Shown here: positions 1 to 10,364 of the stretch, piece by piece
Layout of the letters: each line of letters begins with the position of its first letter
Numbering within the stretch: position 1 is the stretch's first letter
Assembly (NCBI GenBank): GCA_014529385.2
Contig: CM043957.1
Location: forward strand, 68,260,503 to 68,324,502
Reading direction: 5' to 3'
DNA from: Adiantum capillus-veneris
Lineage: Eukaryota; Streptophyta; Polypodiopsida; Polypodiales; Pteridaceae
DNA length: 64,000 bases
Program-made: the position numbers and the translations under genes
The notes under the pieces: model-generated
Databases searched by the model: none
Told to the model about the DNA's origin: nothing
Seen by the model: only the letters and a program-made list of their open reading frames with translations

Positions 1-2
1 GA

Positions 3-629
3 TCAAAAAGTCCCTTTCTACTTAAGGTACATGGGAAGATCTTCGCTGCAGATGAGTATAGCCGAGACCTACAAGAATCTTTTCAAAAGATTAAGGATGC
101 TATCTCTATCTCACAGCAAAGGCAAAAGGCTGCTGCTGACAAGCACAGGAGAGCCCAAACCTTTAAAGAAAATGATTGGATCTTATTAAAGTTTCCCAAG
201 GCTCGATTAAGGCACACGACGGGCAAGAATCCTACTAGACACCAAAAGTACTATGCTAAACTAGCAAAAAGGTACTATGGTCCCTTCCAGATTCTTAGGC
301 CAATCAATGAGACGGCCTATCAACTCAAGTTGCCCAATCATTGGCTCATACACAATGCTTTCCATGTGAGCCTATTAAAGCCTTACAAAGGAGAGCCACC
401 TCAAGAACCAACTATTGAAGACCCACCGGAGATCGAGGACCAATAGGAGGTGCTGCAGCCCGAGTCCATTCTCCGACATGAAGACAAGGTACTAAGAGGC
501 GGTAAGACTATCCGACGATATCTTATTAGGTTTAAGAATTATCCTTTTGAAGATGCTAGATGGATGCAAGGCATACAATTAAAGGATAACCTAAACCTTG
601 TCAATGCTTACAATGCTTCCCAAGAGTAA
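3..629 (+). pseudogene. Ty3/gypsy pol 3' end: integrase C-terminus and chromodomain
   Basis: The reading frame is open from base 3 and is the tail of a pol polyprotein that begins outside the window. Around 265-395 it shows the integrase GPY/F module (motifs [23 protein letters not shown]), which follows the catalytic core and binds DNA. A TAG at 444-446 interrupts the frame. The same frame then continues to a TAA at 627-629 and encodes a chromodomain-like segment (ILRHEDKVLRGG, YLIRFKNYP, DARWMQ). In chromoviruses this domain steers insertion towards particular chromatin. The stop falls between the two modules, so it is either a decay mutation or a natural end of integrase; I favour decay, because the downstream frame is kept. 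No start codon is expected here. Confidence 0.88.
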
Positions 630-984
630 GCAAATGTACAAAATGTTAAAAATGAACAAAGTTTTTGTCTTATAAGACTCTCTTTTTCTTTATTGTGCAC
701 AAAAATGAAGTAGTATGCATGCTTAGATCAAGTTTGCGACGACGACGTCTCCCAAACACCAAGTAGAGCTTGTCACTCTACTATGGAAGACTGATAGGAC
801 TAATGTGCAGACATGCTTGCGGCAGCCTCAAGCTCTCAAGCGCCAAATGGACTAGTCATCCATTGTGGAATGATGTCGTAGGGTAACATAGGGATCCTCT
901 ACCCGCTAAGAAAAGGACTCATGAATATGGTTTATCTTCTCTACACCATAGTCGAGGACGACTATGATTTCAAGAGAGAGGTAA
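630..984 (+). other. 3' untranslated part of the first gypsy element, with polypurine tract
   Basis: This stretch lies between the pol stop and the presumed LTR and has no coding signal. It ends with a purine-rich run (caagagagagg, 971-981) followed by taa and then TGTCAT. That is how the polypurine tract and the start of the 3' LTR are arranged in many plant chromoviruses. The assignment rests on position and motif only. Confidence 0.5.
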
Positions 985-2530
985 TGTCATAATAATCAAT
1001 ATCTAATTCTCATGTTTAACTGATCATTTAATATGGGGAAGTGCCAGGGGAGAAAAAGCTAGAATATTGGTTAAGCTAGCAGACCGGCCACAGTAGGGAT
1101 CCAAAGGAGGGAAAATAGGGATCCAAAGGAGGGGCCATCTGCAAAAGAGCCATGTGCAACAATGGGCTAAAAAGACCCTAAGGTTCAGCCCATTAAGACT
1201 TCCAAAATGCTAAGGTTCCAAAATTCAAAGGTTGTGTCCAAAGGTCAACCATAGGGGAATTGGATGCTTTGTGTGTGTCCAAAAAAGTCTTTGCAAACCC
1301 TACTTAGGAGCGGGCGAGCCTTGCATGTAGGGGATGAGAGAGAAAGCCACACACACACACACACACACACACAAGCTCCCTTTACACAAAGGGAATGAGG
1401 GACACATGTCAGCTCCCTAGCGCAGATGCCCACAAGGTGTACCCAATTCCTATTGGATGGCCTTGGAGGTGGACCAATGAGAATTAGGCTAGAGTAAATC
1501 TAGTTTAATTAATTTAAAAACACTTAATAAAAGAACCAATGAGAATTAAGTCCTCTAGAAGACTATTGGACAGTCTCCCAAGGGGTCCAATGAGCATTCA
1601 GCAGCCCAATGGCTTGCCTGATTCCTATTGGCCAGGAGGCAAAGGGGTCCAATGAGAGTTTAGTTGAATTATTAAATTACTTAAAGCTCTCACAAAAGGG
1701 GAAAGGGGGACACATGTCAGAAGGCTATCACTTATACTGCTTAATTACCATTGGCTAGGCCTGGGGAGGTCTAATGAGGGTAGAGCAAGAGAAAATAGCA
1801 AGAGGGGTCGCCCAAAGGAGAGGGGGGGCTGATTTTTGCAAGGCATTATCACACACACACTCACACAATCTCATGTGTGAAGTAAAGAAGACTCTCTCTC
1901 CTTCTCAAGCTTTAATGGAAAGCTTACCACCTACTCCAAGCTTGTGAGAAGAGAGGCCTACACCAACAACTCTTGGCTTTGTGATGCAAATCCAACCAAG
2001 AGCCAAGCTTCAATGCATGCTCATCTCCTCTACCATGCTAATTACTAAGCTAAGCTATGCTAATATGAGTGATTATGTGAGAAGATGTACATCTTTCTCG
2101 TAAGATACTCCTTCCTCTCAATCTACTCTCATACCCTGCTAGCTCTCACCATCTTTGAAGGTGGGTCTTGGGTCTGAGACCGGGGATAATTGATGTTGTG
2201 TTTGCTAAGTGTTTTGCTTAGTGCATGAAGCTTTCATCTTCATTGCACTAGCCAGTCTTGAAGGAACAGAAAGAATTGTATTGTACAATGTCTCTCTTGA
2301 TGGGAGAAACCATAATACAAAGCCTTTTGGAGGGGGGACCGGCTCCATGCAAATCCGGTCCTCAACTGTTGTCAATAGCTTAATTTCTCTCTCTTTTGAA
2401 AGTATTGTTCATGCTATCTAACTAGGTGTTATGCTTTTTGTTGCTCTCTCCACCCAAGCACTCTTGTAATTCTCATTAGGAATCTATTCTAATGAAATGC
2501 CCACTATGTTCATGCTAATTTCCACTACAC
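985..2530 (+). mobile_element. Probable 3' LTR of the first gypsy element
   Basis: The presumed LTR opens with TGTCATAATA directly after the polypurine tract. The right edge is uncertain. I place it near the ACACA at about 2525-2530, because the sequence after it has a different character and the next (minus-strand) element can be followed only to about 2618. There is no second copy in the window, so neither edge can be checked by comparison. The stretch holds a (CA)n run at 1348-1373 and a four-fold CCAAT-type repeat, and no coding sequence. The short open frame at 2209-2421 matches nothing I recognise. Confidence 0.45.
1447..1790 (+). repeat. Four imperfect ATTGG...CCAAT modules inside the LTR
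   Basis: Four stretches start near 1449, 1563, 1623 and 1748. Each begins with a (C)TATTGG or CATTGG motif and ends about 30-35 bases later with tCCAATGAG or tCTAATGAG, so each carries an inverted CCAAT pair. The bases between are purine-rich (aggggtcc). In an LTR this could be promoter architecture, since CCAAT boxes bind NF-Y. That function is inferred. Confidence 0.55.
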
Positions 2531-2617
2531 ACAAGTTTTTAGGCCATTAAATGTTACATGTCCACTCCAATGGATCATTTTTAACCACTTGCTACAGTGG
2601 ATACATTAGCTGTGATG

Positions 2618-3250
2618 CCAAAGGTATGATCGAGACAAATATTTAACCTTCTGAATGAAAGTAGCCAATTGTCTTGTATGCTTTGGGGATGACAACAATA
2701 ATAAGGCTTCCACTTTCTCTGGATCTGCCTAAATCCCATTTTCTGAAATCACATGTCCAAGAAGCTTCACCCTTGGCTGCGCCAAATGACATTTTTTGGG
2801 GTTTAACTGACCCTCGCATTCATCATACCTTGCAAACGTCATTTCAAGCTTCTGAACATGCTCTTTCCTTGAACTATATACACAGGAATCATCTGTGAAC
2901 CCTTTGACAAACTTCCCACGAAATGGGGCAAGGACCAAGTCTACTTTTCTTTCAAAGGCTCGTGGCCCATTTGTCAACCCAAAAGGAAGGCAACAAAAGC
3001 AGAAACAACCCCATGGCGTGATAAAAGTAGTCTTTTTCCTATCTTCAGAAGCAAGGATAAGCTGAAAATATCCTGAATACCCATCACAGACATTGTATCT
3101 CTCAAAACCAGCCACTGCATCTAGCAATTGATCAATAAAAGGCAAAGGGTAAGGATCTTTCTTGGTCACCGCATTTAGTGGCTTGTAATCAACACATAAT
3201 CTCTAACGCCCATCTTTCTTTGGGGTGACTACTACAGGGCTTACCCATTC
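2618..3250 (-). pseudogene. Ty3/gypsy reverse transcriptase fragment
   Basis: On the minus strand the RT fingers and palm are clear: LCVDYKPLNAVTKKDPYPLP, then DGYSGYFQ (first catalytic Asp), PFGLTNGPRAF, and FTDDSCVYS, where the usual Y-x-D-D is F-T-D-D, so the Asp pair is kept. The expected Trp before RLCVDYK is a TAG near 3203-3205. A second stop follows SENGI near 2728. After that the thumb and linker (ADPEKVEAL, TFIQKVKYLS) can still be read to about 2618. The enzyme would have copied the element RNA into cDNA; this copy cannot make it. Confidence 0.85.
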
Positions 3251-3627
3251 AGCATTATCCACTGGCACAATGAATCCTGCATCCAAAAGCTTATCCACTT
3301 CTTCCTTTAAGGCATTCATCTGCTCCTTGCCCATCCTCCTTAACTTCTGTCTGATTGGTTTTGCCCAACTAGCTCGATCTTCACAGGATCCCCAACAAAA
3401 CCCCTTATTTCCTGATATGAGGTAATGAAAAGATTTGGAAACATGTCCAACATTGCTAAGTACTCCCTTCTTTCTCCTTGTGTCGAATCAACACTCAACA
3501 TATTTTAAATCAACCCTTTCTTCACTGGCAGTTCCTATTTAGGTTGCATCAACTCTTCAAGTTGCTCTAAACGGCTTGAAGCATTTATATTCCCTGATAA
3601 TTGTAGCACTTGACTAACTTCTCTCTG

Positions 3628-4515
3628 TTACTCATCCAACAACAAGAATGACACTTCACCCTCATTACTGTAACTTGAAGTAGTGCTACTTTCTGAGTCT
3701 TCAGAACTATCATCACTAGTAGTTTTGGCCTCATCATTCTCACTCACATCTTCAAGTTCCATAGGTTGTTTGGTAGTCATATCAAACACCCTCTTTTCAC
3801 CCTTCTTGCCATGCACACTGATTGTGCCCTTGTCCCAATCTTGCAAGGCACCAACAACACCCAACCAAGGTCGTCCCAAAATGAGGAAAGGCTCCCAGAC
3901 CAGCTGGCATAACATGAAAGTTCACCATAACTTTCACGTTAAAGACTTCAACTTCCAAATTCTTGATCATCCCCAAACATTTCACCTTGGCATGGTTTGC
4001 TAGTCGAATCCGAAACCCAGAGCTTCCGCATGTGATGAGACCCAGTCTCTCGACACATGACTATGTGATCACACAAACTTGAGCACCTCCATCAATGTAG
4101 GCTTCTCCCATGCCCACACCTTTGTGCCAAGCGTTCACCATAGGACAGATGTTGGGTAACTATCCCACAAACAACACTCTGACTTGTCCATGCTTCGGCT
4201 CTTTTTCTATATTCACTAATGACTTCCACTGCCTTTTAAGTTTGGGCACCATATTCATCAACTGTCCAAAAGTACAATCTACTTTCCTCCCAATCAGGTC
4301 TTCCTTTAAACTGTAAGCTGTTTGGCCTTCTCCCAAAGGCAAATCTGCCACTTCAAATCGTCTACGAGGCTTTCTTTTTCTCTGGATTTCGCATCTTCAC
4401 CCTCCTTCTTCTTCCCTTTCTTTCGACTAGGCCCTGGTGCTGCATAGCCTTCCCTTTCTCTTTTGCCTACTAGCAACACATCTGCGTCTTTCATTTCTAC
4501 CCGCACAATACCCAC
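3628..4515 (-). pseudogene. Ty3/gypsy protease region and gag-pol linker
   Basis: Around 4110-4050 the minus strand encodes YIDGGAQVCVIT, the flap-proximal start of a retropepsin-like aspartic protease, followed at once by an in-frame stop. The later protease signature LILGRPWLG appears at about 3880, in the frame 3915-3628. That frame ends in an acidic Ser-rich tail (DDSSEDSESSTTSS). The active-site triad reads D-G-G rather than D-S/T-G. Upstream, at 4515-4160, are Lys/Arg-rich and other linker frames. Several frame changes show the protein is broken. The protease would have cut the gag-pol polyprotein. Confidence 0.65.
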
Positions 4516-4599
4516 ATGACCACCAGAGGTTGAGGCTTGATTTTCCTATCCAGTACCTTGATCTCCCATATATCCAATGCATAATCATTAGCTCTATTA

Positions 4600-5516
4600 G
4601 GGATCTGTTGAGGAAGTGGAAACATATCACCTCCCATCCTTATTGGTCCTGGACAATGAGTGCTGATATGACCAAGTTCCCCACAATTATAACAAGTTGG
4701 AATGAACCTTCCTCATGGCTCAAAGCCACCCTGTCCACCACCTGCTTTAGCATTAGGTTGAGTTTCATATGGCTGGGCCATTCCTCTACCACGGCCCCGA
4801 CTGTGACCACGACCACCTCCAAGGACATTGAGCTGTAATTCCTGCATCATGTTCATCATGTCATGCATATTACGTTGTAATTGCTCAGATTCTACAGTCC
4901 TTTGAGTGGATGGGACTCCAGTCTCTGCCTGATTTCCTTCACCTTGGCCACCATTAGCTTGCACAGGAGCCGCCTTGCCGTACTCATTGAGTCGTTGAGT
5001 CTTCCATTCTTTCTCCCTGGCAATCCCGACTGACTCTTCGAAAGCAACGGGCCTTTTCAGCTCAACTTTTAACTTCAGACCTTCCTTGAGATTGGCTACA
5101 AAATGATCCTTCTTTAACATGGCCGGCAAAATTTTATTTCCCAAAGCTCGGGCCCATTTATCCCATAAATGGGTAAACTGCATGACAAAATCATCCACGC
5201 TTTGATTAGCCTTCTGAGTGTACCCCAAAATTTCATGCCAAACTTCGTCAGGTGCTTCAATGCTCCTTTACTGTGCCAAAAAGGCCTGCTTCACACGGTT
5301 GTAGTCCAAAACCAACCCTAGAGTTTGTGCTTGCATCACCTCTTCATAGTTATGTAACCAGACCTTTGCCTCATCCTGTAAACTGTATTGCAGCAACCGC
5401 AACAATATAGCTTGGTCTAATATATTCCGCAGTAAGCAATTAACTTCCAATTTCTCAATGAAAGTCTGCGCATTCTCATTAGACAATCCATGAAACTGTG
5501 GAAACTCGTCTGCCAT
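4600..5516 (-). pseudogene. Ty3/gypsy gag with CCHC zinc knuckle
   Basis: The frame starts with ATG at 5516 (MADEFPQFHGLSNENAQTF) and continues through a capsid-like retrotransposon gag segment (DEAKVWLHNYEE, VDDFVMQFTHLWDKWA). It is broken by TAA at 5268-5270 and TGA at 4713-4715, both without a change of frame. A Gly/Arg-rich stretch (GGGRGHSRGRGRG) comes next, then a classical zinc knuckle CYNCGELGHISTHC (C-x2-C-x4-H-x4-C) near 4690-4650. This is the nucleocapsid part that packages RNA. Two in-frame stops and otherwise intact phase suggest decay by point mutation. Confidence 0.85.
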
Positions 5517-5519
5517 GTT

Positions 5520-5806
5520 TGATTGCCACTAAAAAACTTACATGTGACGTCGTAAGCTCAAGGGATGTCGATGGATCGCTCCAGTACCTAATCCACCTCA
5601 CACTGGGTAACCCGGACCCTAGTGCTTGGCTTCACAAAACCTCACGACCCTCACAAAGGCTGCAATCCAAATTAAACGCCCACCTCAGATACTGTCCACA
5701 AATAGCACGTACATAGGCGGTTGGCCATAAGGACCCACATCCCCTTTACATTCTCTGCCTGCATAGTGGACAAATTTTGCAAAGATTGGAGCACATGAGG
5801 ATTTCT
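5520..5806 (-). other. 5' leader of the truncated gypsy, with a module shared with a copia leader
   Basis: This non-coding stretch lies between the primer site and the gag ATG. It contains three blocks (5576-5598, 5628-5664, 5711-5737) that recur in the same order and orientation in the leader of the copia element at 17735-23463 (22645-22667, 22696-22734, 22829-22856). The first block is identical over 23 bases. What it does is unknown; packaging, dimerisation or translation control would fit the position. Confidence 0.7.
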
Positions 5807-5823
5807 CCTCAGTGGGGGCACCA
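5807..5823 (-). promoter_or_regulatory. Candidate primer binding site of the minus gypsy
   Basis: On the minus strand the sequence TGGTGCCCCCACTGAGG lies just inside the LTR edge. It starts with TGG, as expected for pairing to a tRNA 3' CCA end. Six bases separate it from the LTR, the same spacing as for the Tat-like element in this window. I cannot name the tRNA with certainty. Confidence 0.5.
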
Positions 5824-5829
5824 AAACAA

Positions 5830-6816
5830 TGTGGAGTGCAAACGACAATGAAAACGAATGTCCCTATAGCCTTGCACCGATCACACCGTCAGAAAGAACA
5901 ACAGCTGCACCGTCGAATTCACCTGTGTTAAACACCCGTAAAGCTTGGAGAAGAACAGATCTAGCGAAAACCACACTTGGAATTAGAAGAATTAGAGAAC
6001 ATGAGTGTGTAGATTGGCTCGTGTAGATGTCCGTAGAACATCCATATGCTTATAAGGAATGAGCAAATAACAAGCATTTGAAGTTCGTGGGTTTTGAAAA
6101 AGCTCCAAAAAGAAGGTCTCTGGAAAGTGTTTGCAGGTGTGCAGAGAATGTGGCTATTAAAGAGGGATTTTTTTGGCTCTTATCCCAAGGGATTTTCTCT
6201 CCCCTCTTAGCCGACCTCATTTCCCCCTTTGGGCACCTTTTTATTGGTCCATTTTGAGCCTTTTTTGGGTAAAAAATGGGATGTCGGCCACTTTTTGACC
6301 AAGGCAAGTGGGGGGGGGGGGGACAGTGTTCGGGGACCCAAAAATAGGCAGCGCGCCTGTCCAGGTAGTGGAAACACAAATTGGGTGCCCCCTCCTCTTC
6401 CCAAATTCCACGAGCCCTCACAAGCAAGGCCAAGAAGCTCCATTAACTCCTTTGATACACCCTTAGAGGGTACCCACTCCCCCCTTATACCCTCCAATTT
6501 TCACTTGCTCCCCCCCATGTGGGGTTATTCCATTGCCACTTGGCACCATCCTCCCACCTCCCCAATTGAGCCAATAAGTTTCATGTTTTGCTCCCCACAC
6601 CGAGCAATCTTGGCGGAGGTGTGGCGGGTAACTCCGAGCACCGAATGCAACGCTGTAAAGCCCGGCTCGGAGCTTATCACTTCGGCTATTTCCAAAAATT
6701 CTCGGCCACACTTTTTCTAATTAAATCCATCAAATCAGCCCACTTGCCTTTCCTCGCATGCATCCGCATCCACTTTCTAAGTAGGGTACCACCCACCTCC
6801 AATGCATGTAACTCAT
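5830..6816 (-). mobile_element. 5' LTR of the truncated minus gypsy
   Basis: The inner edge is TG at 5830, next to the primer site. The outer edge is placed at the CA near 6815 and is less sure. A minus-strand TATA-like element (CCTTATAAGC) sits near 6049-6057 and would start transcription towards gag. A run of 13 G lies at 6310-6322. The open frames here (for example 6050-6433) look like chance reading of a GC-rich LTR. No second LTR is available for comparison. Confidence 0.5.
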
Positions 6817-7239
6817 GATGTATGAGTCCGATTCACCGGCTATCAAGCACGACTGAAAGCACTTATTAAAAGCCACCTTTTACAAGTTCGACCAACCAGA
6901 AACTCTTGCAAATGACTAAGCAGAATCAAGCCTTTATACATAAATTCTACAAGAGCACTCCGAAAACTCAAAGCATTATGTACATCTATGTACTCGGGGC
7001 TAGTGAGCAAGCTTTTTAGCATGGATTAGCAACTTCATTTCCAGCCAAAAAATGCATGACAATGTGTGTCTAGATTGAAGGCGCTCCTGGTTCTTCTCAA
7101 CATGCAGGCAAAGTTTGGATGAGTGACACTAGCGTCACAGTGCTTTTCAGGTGATCTATTACAATGTGTTTACTTCAATAAAAACCTCTAGATGTATAAT
7201 GATTTGATAGATTACTTATACAAGTGTACATATTTTTTT
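6817..7239. other. Spacer with no recognisable feature
   Basis: This stretch lies between the gypsy LTR and the first readable exon of the CACTA transposase. It may hold an upstream exon or the 5' end of the CACTA element, but I see no terminal CACTA motif and no coding sequence I can support. Confidence 0.4.
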
Positions 7240-10200
7240 TGCTGTGTGAATTGCTCAAGGAGCACATATTGCCAGCTGATAATGTGATGCCAGATTCCAG
7301 AGAGAAAGCAAGAAAGATCTTGCGAAACTTGGGGATGGATTACAATTCGATTCACGCTTGTCCTAACTACTGCATTCTTTTCGGAGGGGAATACATAGGC
7401 ATGGAAAAGTGTCCGAAATGTGATTCCGAGAGATATCGAGTAGATCTCCACGGGCAAAAAAATCCACAAAAGGTTTTGCGATATTTTCCTCTGCTTCCTC
7501 GCATCAAGCATTCCTTCGAGTGTAAGTCCATGGCCGCCCTAGTATCATGGCACGAGGAGAATAGATCTTCGGATGGTGTGCTACGGATTCCTGCAGATTG
7601 CGCAGCCTGGAATTATATAGATGATACATGGCCGTATTTTGCCAGGGAAACTCAAAATTTGCGCATAGGGCTGGCTATGGATGGCGTAAATCCATTTGGT
7701 TAGATTCAACATCTTACACTGTATGGCCAGTTGTCATCGTCAACTACAACATTCCCCTGTGGTTGACTACCAAGAAGGGGCACCTGTTTCTAAACTCGAT
7801 TGTGCCGGGGTGGGATAAAGTGAAGAATATGGATGTGTATCTTCGTCCACTATTGGAAGAGCTACAACAATTGTGAATTGGCATAGAACTAGTGGATATG
7901 AGCCGACACACAGGTCGACGAAATGCTTTGATCAAAGGCATTTTAATGTGGACCATGCATGACCATCCTGGACTAACAGAATGCTCTGGTGATTTACACT
8001 CAAACTCAAACACTATAAATCTTGGTTTTTCTCAAGCTTATTTATTGTCATGTGTATACATGAAGGGCTTTAAACAACCGGATACAGAGCATGTGTCACA
8101 TGTGGACCTAGACTTAATGCACGTCGGGCGCCCTCACTGAAGAAGCAAAATCTACGAAGGTCATCAAGTGTATCTTCCAGGGAATCATGAGTTACACGAC
8201 GGTTTTTTGGGAAGAGAGCCACCGAGGATGTCTGCACAAGCATGGTTAGAGCAGAAGGAGCTTTGTGATAACGATTTGTCCCCAAGGATGAAGAGACTCT
8301 CTCTATGGTACGAGTTACCATATCGGCCAGACTCATGATCAATCACTTGCTCGATCCAATGCACATATTCAAGAATGTGGGTAATCTACAGTGGGACCAT
8401 CTGACCGGCAAGAAAGTACTTTGGGAGCCAGGGTTGACCTTAGAAATGTGGATCGTATGGAACAATATTGGTCGCAGACAGCACCCGATGGATCGATAAA
8501 ACTCCCTAAAGCGCCATGGATTTTGACAGGAGCCCAAGAACGCAAAGTAAAAGAGACCATTCGATCTGTGTGGACCCCCACTGGCGTAATGCACTCGCTC
8601 CGAACGTGTTTCACTAAAGAAGGGAAGCTTACCGGTTTGAAGTCACACAACTGGCATAAAATGTGTAAGGTATGTTTGAAGTGGAATATATCATAGTGGG
8701 AATTGTGTAACAAATTCGTGTGCGAACTTTAATATCATTTCTAGACGTGTTTTGCAGTTTATTTTATCAGTGGCCATTGAGGGATGTTTGTCTCGTGACG
8801 TCCGTAACACAATCTACAAACTTGCAAAGTTGGTGCAATGGATCTCAGAAAAGGAGATCAATGTAGATTCCATACCATTCGCCAAACTAAACACTGCGAA
8901 GGTTGTGTGCATGTTTGAGAAACACTTTCCTACTACCATGCTAACCATTCAGATGCATCTTCTTGTTCACATAGTTGATGAGGTGGAAATAGCTGGCACA
9001 GTACGTTCCAGATGGATGTTCGAGGTGGAAATAGCTGGCACAATACATTCCAGATGGATGTTCTTTTTAGTATGTTTCATGAAAATGCTCGAGGGATATG
9101 TGCGTCAGAAGGCACGTCTGGAGGGTAGCATGGCAGAAGGTTGGCTAGTATTAGAGTCCCTAGTTTACATTGGAGAGTGGCTAGATGGATTTGATAAAGC
9201 CCGAGACAAGCTATGACGAACCATAGATGATGAGCACATATTAGAGATTGTCATGTGCAATCTCGGTGTTGAGAAGAAGATGGCGGAAGATCTAGAGGCT
9301 AAAATCAACCAATTTTGCATGCTTCACAATCCAGTGATGCAAAAGTGGATTTCACAATACGAGGATGCAAAGCAAGAGCAACAAAGGGCAGGAATCAAGT
9401 GGAGACAAGGAAGATGACCGCTGATGCATTATCCGGCGGGTCTGGAGAGCCTACCAACATTTGTGAGCTTAAGATGGTTGCACAACCAATTGAAAAGCGC
9501 AGAACAGTGCGGTGAAGAAGTGACTGAGGAGGAGTGGAAGTACTCTTGGGGTTGCACGACCAAGGTAAGTTTGCAATGTACGACTAGCGACTTTCTAGAT
9601 GTTTGAACGGCCACTCATAATCTTTGTTGGTTGTAGTATAAGTCATACACACCAGCATGGTGTAAAGGTTGACATTTTAGGGTGGAACGGATCGACAAAA
9701 AGCATTTTACACAAGATTGTGAATCATGGCAAAATTTGAACAGTCTAGTCAACGACGATCCTCTGATGCAGATCCTGTGGTGGTGGAACTCACTTACTTC
9801 GGCACGCTACAAGAGATTTTGAGGATCGATTATAGAGGATTTTTTTTCGACTTGTTTGACGTGCAATGGTTCAAGATAAACATGGAGGGTCGCAACGCTA
9901 CTGTGTGCAGAGGAGAGCCTGGTTTCCTTGAGGTGGATTCAACTAAAAAGTGGACCAATCTAAGAGACACTTTCGTACTACCGGAGCACTGTCAACAAGT
10001 AAGTATGTAAATATTTAACATCCAATTTTAGAAGTTATGTGCTTGGAAGCTCTCATGTAAGTTATGTGGCTCTGGCAGGTGATATTTCATCCTACAAAGT
10101 CTGCATCAAATTGGTGGTAGTAGTGCACGGACGTATGAGGGCTACCATGTGCCATTCACAGCAGCATCAATGGAGGAGATCGAAGAAGATGCTCAATCAG

Positions 10201-10364
10201 AAGCCGCTGAGGTGGTTCCAGATGAGCATCAAGCTGCTATTCTCTATGGGGTGCATGCAGAGGATCTACAAAATGAAATGGAGGACATCTACCTAAACAA
10301 AGAGCTCTATATAGACACAGAGAGTTATGTTGAGCTATGCAAGGATGAGAGAGAGACCTCTTAA
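7240..10364 (+). pseudogene. CACTA (En/Spm-type) transposase, Tnp2 + DUF4218 + DUF4216, with introns
   Basis: Cut-and-paste DNA transposase of the CACTA superfamily. The Tnp2 region starts with HACPNYCILF and CPKC, then VLRYFPLLPRIKHSF, GVLRIPADCAAW and LAMDGVNPFG (a conserved Asp), followed by TSYTVWPVV, LLEELQQL, EGHQVYLPGNHELHD and LLDPMHIFKNVG (a second Asp). GLKSHNWHKMCK leads into intron 1 (8670-8757, phase 0). DUF4218 follows (QMHLLVHIVDEVEIAG, RSRWMF, EGSMAEGW), then intron 2 (9565-9636), HFRVERIDKKHFTQDC, and the DUF4216 region (YFGTLQEILRIDYRG). Intron 3 is at 9999-10078, and the C-terminus ends at 10364. Frames change near 7700, 8335, 8395 and 9720. Stops occur near 7875, 8139, 9214 and 9670. 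I did not find the terminal inverted repeats or the usual upstream DNA-binding gene, so the element borders are open. Confidence 0.85.
8980..9064 (+). repeat. 42-bp tandem duplication inside the DUF4218 region
   Basis: The stretch coding for EVEIAGTVRSRWMF is followed directly by a near copy coding for EVEIAGTIHSRWMF. The unit is 42 bases, so phase is kept. Two or three base differences show that it is not very recent. Confidence 0.85.

Larger units (their letters stand above)
2615..6816 (-). mobile_element. Truncated Ty3/gypsy element, minus strand
   Basis: Reading right to left, the order is LTR (about 6816-5830), primer site (5823-5807), a leader, gag (5516-4600), protease (about 4110-3628) and reverse transcriptase (about 3250-2618). 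The match to the RT/RNase H linker is lost near 2618. RNase H, integrase and the 3' LTR are missing, so the element was truncated or deleted there. The whole body carries stops and frameshifts. Confidence 0.8.

Noticed and set aside
6207-6720. Long open frames on both strands near the G tract
   Set aside because: Overlapping frames on opposite strands in a GC-rich LTR, without domains or codon-like pattern.
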